This document shows positions 61,493-64,000 of a DNA stretch of 64,000 nt, in pieces. The position numbers were made by a program, and so were the translations under genes. The notes under the pieces are model-generated. The model had not been told where the DNA came from. It was given only the letters and a program-made list of their open reading frames with translations, and made no database searches. Within the stretch, counting starts at the first letter, position 1. Each line of letters starts with the position of its first letter. Source of the stretch: Nitrospira sp. (GTDB lineage: Bacteria > Nitrospirota > Nitrospiria > Nitrospirales > Nitrospiraceae); the NCBI GenBank assembly GCA_016873515.1, contig VGXB01000001.1, forward strand, positions 1 through 64,000, written 5' to 3'.

Positions 61493-61879
61493 TTAGCAAC
61501 GGGGTCTGGCGGCGCGGCGCTCGGCTGTGGAGACAAAAGCGCGAAAATCCCGATCCGGAGTGACAAGTGGCGCCTGAGGATCGAGGCAGTGTTGTGCGAA
61601 GAGCGCATGGACCAATGTCGCTCGGCGATCGGCTCTGAGCACGGTTGCTCGGAGTAGTTCGGCGCGCTCCCTACAGTCGTCAGCCATTGGGAGAGTCGGA
61701 GGTTACAGAATCGTCCGTCTCAAGGTCGTTGGGAGATCGGGGTCGGCGAGAAGTTCCGTTACGGTGACTGGTAAAAGAGCCTCGACCGGATCCGTGAGGG
61801 CCTGGTTGATCAGATCGCCATCAGCCTCTGTGTCGCCTTGCAGAGAGGCGATGCGAGCATTTGTATCGAAGCCTAACAT
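61493..61879 (-). pseudogene. PIN-domain toxin with single in-frame TAA
   Basis: MLGFDTNARIASLQGD...VTVTELLADPDLPTTLRRTIL[TAA 61705-61703]PPTLPMADDCRERAELLRATVLRADRRATLVHALFAQHCLDPQAPLVTPDRDFRAF; same frame. Confidence 0.7.
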
Positions 61880-62082
61880 TCCTCCAGCCGGAGTTCCACG
61901 AGCTTGATGCGAAACTTGACCGTGCCGCGAAAGCGCCGGAGGCGGCTATAGGCGGCTCCGGACGCGACGAGCGTAAGGCCTCTTCGCGCAGTCGAGGTGA
62001 CCCCGTTACTGCGGGCTGTCGTGGCACGAGTTAAGAGGTCGGCCGGAACTTCTACTATGCGCGTTTTAAGCGGTTTTGCCAT
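61873..62082 (-). CDS. Antitoxin of a PIN-type toxin-antitoxin pair
   Basis: MAKPLKTRIVEVPADLLTRATTARS...GLTLVASGAAYSRLRRFRGTVKFRIKLVELRLEEC; stop overlaps toxin ATG (ATGTTAG). Confidence 0.65.
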   Translation of the reverse strand: MAKPLKTRIVEVPADLLTRATTARSNGVTSTARRGLTLVASGAAYSRLRRFRGTVKFRIKLVELRLEEC

Positions 62083-62714
62083 GACCCCGTTCTCTTTTCG
62101 AGCGGGGCCTACGTTCTGCAACGCTTCGTCTACCATAGTCTCAGCTGTACATACGGGATCAGTGATGGCGGTTGAGAGGTGATGGAGGGCTTCGGTGGAT
62201 CACACAGCGAAGGGGCGTTCTTTTTAAAAGCAGCGTTGAACGGTTGCCCCGCCGGTCTGGTTCGTCGTGTGGGAGATGCCGTTTATGGTTGGATTGGGAG
62301 TGCCGGTCACAGTCCTAGTATCGAAGACAACGGCGTGGTCGGAGACATCAAAGCCAATCGACGCTGTGAACAAGAACCCCTGCTCGGCATTGCCACATGT
62401 AATGAGGCCAAGGAGTGTGCTTCCGGCGTGGCACAGGAGGTCCAGGCCCATCGTCACGACATGCCTATCGCTATCGGGAAACGCCGAATCGAACCTGAGA
62501 TCCGTCACTGGGCTATGTGAGTGAATGTAGGCGGCTCATAGCGACACATCCTAGCCACGGTAGAGCACCGACAGCGTGTGCGCTCTCCCGTGATTGATCC
62601 ACGAGCTCTTCCCGTACCACTGCTTCGCAGCTCCTGGTCTTGTGCAAGCACCGGGTCGGAGTTTATCATGACGCCCGCAAACCATTGGATCCTCTTATAG
62701 ATGGAGTACCGCGT

Positions 62715-64000
62715 ATGAACAAAGATCAGAACAAGCCGTCAGCAGCGGCGCGAATCGAGCGGGATACGATGGGCGAATTGGCCGTTCCTGTCGAGGCGTA
62801 TTATGGAGTGCAGACCGCACGCGCGATCGAGAACTTTCCCATTAGTCCGTTGCGGATGCCGCGCTCTGTAATTCGCGCGATGGGCATGATCAAGCGGGCG
62901 GCCGCAACGGTCAACCATTCCTTGGGATTACTTGATCAGAAGTCGACCGAGGCGATTAAGCAGGCGGCGACCGAAGTGGTCGAGGGAAAGCTGGACGCCG
63001 AGTTCCCAGTGGATATTTTTCAGACCGGCTCCGGCACGTCCACAAACATGAACACCAATGAAGTGATTTCCAACCGAGCGACTGAGCTGATCGGCGGCGC
63101 GCGAGGCAGCAAGCTCGTGCATCCCAACGATCATGTGAATCTTGGCCAGTCGAGCAACGACGTGATTCCGACCGCCATTCATATTGCCGCGTCTGAAACG
63201 ATGCAACAACAATTATTACCGGCGCTGACTCGACTCCAGAAGGCATTGACCCGCAAGGCGAAGGAGTTTGACGCGATCGTCAAGATCGGACGGACCCATT
63301 TACAAGACGCCACGCCGGTGCGGCTGGGGCAAGAATTCGGCGGCTATGCCAGACAGATTGAGCTTGGCATTGAGCGGGTGCAGCGCGCGCAGGACGCCTT
63401 AAGCGAAGTGGCCCTCGGTGGCACCGCGGTTGGCACTGGGTTGAACTGTCATCCGCGATTCTCGAGAAACGTTATGGCCATCATTTCGAAAGAAACGGGC
63501 TGTGTCTTCAAGGAGGCCAAGAATCACTTCGAGGCGCAGTCGGCTCAGGATGCGCTCGTCGAAGCCAGTGGCGCAGTGCGCACCGTTGCCGTGAGTCTCA
63601 TGAAAATCGCCAACGACATCCGCTGGCTGGGTTCCGGCCCTCGCTGTGGACTTGGCGAAATCAATCTTCCGGAGACACAACCAGGCTCATCCATCATGCC
63701 GGGGAAAGTCAATCCGGTGATCGCCGAGTCTGTGACGATGGTCTGTGCGCAGGTCATTGGCAATGATGTGACGGTCACCGTGGGTGGACAGGCGGCGAAC
63801 TTTGAGCTGATCGTAATGATGCCGGTCATGGCCTACAACCTCCTCCAATCCGTCGAGCTTTTGACGGCTGCCGCCAACAATTTTGCTGCAAAATGCATTG
63901 CCGGCATTACGGCGAACGAAGAGCGATGCAAGAGTCTGATCGAACAGAGTCTTGCCATGTGCACAGCCTTGGCACCGGTAATCGGGTACGAAGCAGCGGC
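62715..64000 (+). CDS. fumC: Class II fumarate hydratase, 3' end beyond window
   Basis: Not in the ORF track because it runs off the end; IERDTMGELAVPVEAYYGVQTARAIENFPIS, HPNDHVNLGQSSNDVIPTAIHIA, GSSIMPGKVNPVI. Confidence 0.96.
   Translation, partial: MNKDQNKPSAAARIERDTMGELAVPVEAYYGVQTARAIENFPISPLRMPRSVIRAMGMIKRAAATVNHSLGLLDQKSTEAIKQAATEVVEGKLDAEFPVDIFQTGSGTSTNMNTNEVISNRATELIGGARGSKLVHPNDHVNLGQSSNDVIPTAIHIAASETMQQQLLPALTRLQKALTRKAKEFDAIVKIGRTHLQDATPVRLGQEFGGYARQIELGIERVQRAQDALSEVALGGTAVGTGLNCHPRFSRNVMAIISKETGCVFKEAKNHFEAQSAQDALVEASGAVRTVAVSLMKIANDIRWLGSGPRCGLGEINLPETQPGSSIMPGKVNPVIAESVTMVCAQVIGNDVTVTVGGQAANFELIVMMPVMAYNLLQSVELLTAAANNFAAKCIAGITANEERCKSLIEQSLAMCTALAPVIGYEAA

Noticed and set aside
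62179-62524. Overlapping ORFs on both strands between the TA remnant and fumC
   Set aside because: Several competing short frames, none with a recognisable motif; not assigned

Overview
The window has two parts. (1) Bases ~1-4960 are visibly AT-rich: the 3' part of an FAD oxidoreductase, a GT87-like glycosyltransferase, two paralogous Cys-rich Sel1-repeat lipoproteins flanked by remnants of a recombinase-type helix-turn-helix 3' end, and ~1.1 kb of hairpin-dense non-coding DNA. (2) From ~4963 to the end is GC-rich bacterial chromosome whose gene content looks Nitrospira-like (inference). The switch falls immediately after the stop codon of an ALDH7-type dehydrogenase, so it is either a genomic-island edge or an assembly chimera. 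Core genes include accA, dnaE, lgt, clpB, rnd, a citrate synthase, fumC (runs off the end), AddA/AddB-like helicase-nucleases, tRNA-Leu(TAA) and tRNA-Thr(TGT). The most interesting locus is a complete DNA topoisomerase VI operon (top6B-top6A, 20.9-24.1 kb). It is followed by a truncated helicase fragment and, after two small ORFs, addB-addA. The Top6B C-terminal tail carries a QMTLF pentapeptide resembling a bacterial sliding-clamp-binding motif. The window also holds an unusual number of accessory genes broken by in-frame nonsense codons: an AraC-family regulator, a coiled-coil lipoprotein, a SigZ-like sigma factor, a YtxH protein, ComM, a tRNA-associated integrase, a GGDEF protein and a PIN toxin. 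A YyaL/DUF255-aldo/keto reductase fusion ORF is also present. No CRISPR array was seen. All family assignments come from reading motifs by eye; no database search was run.
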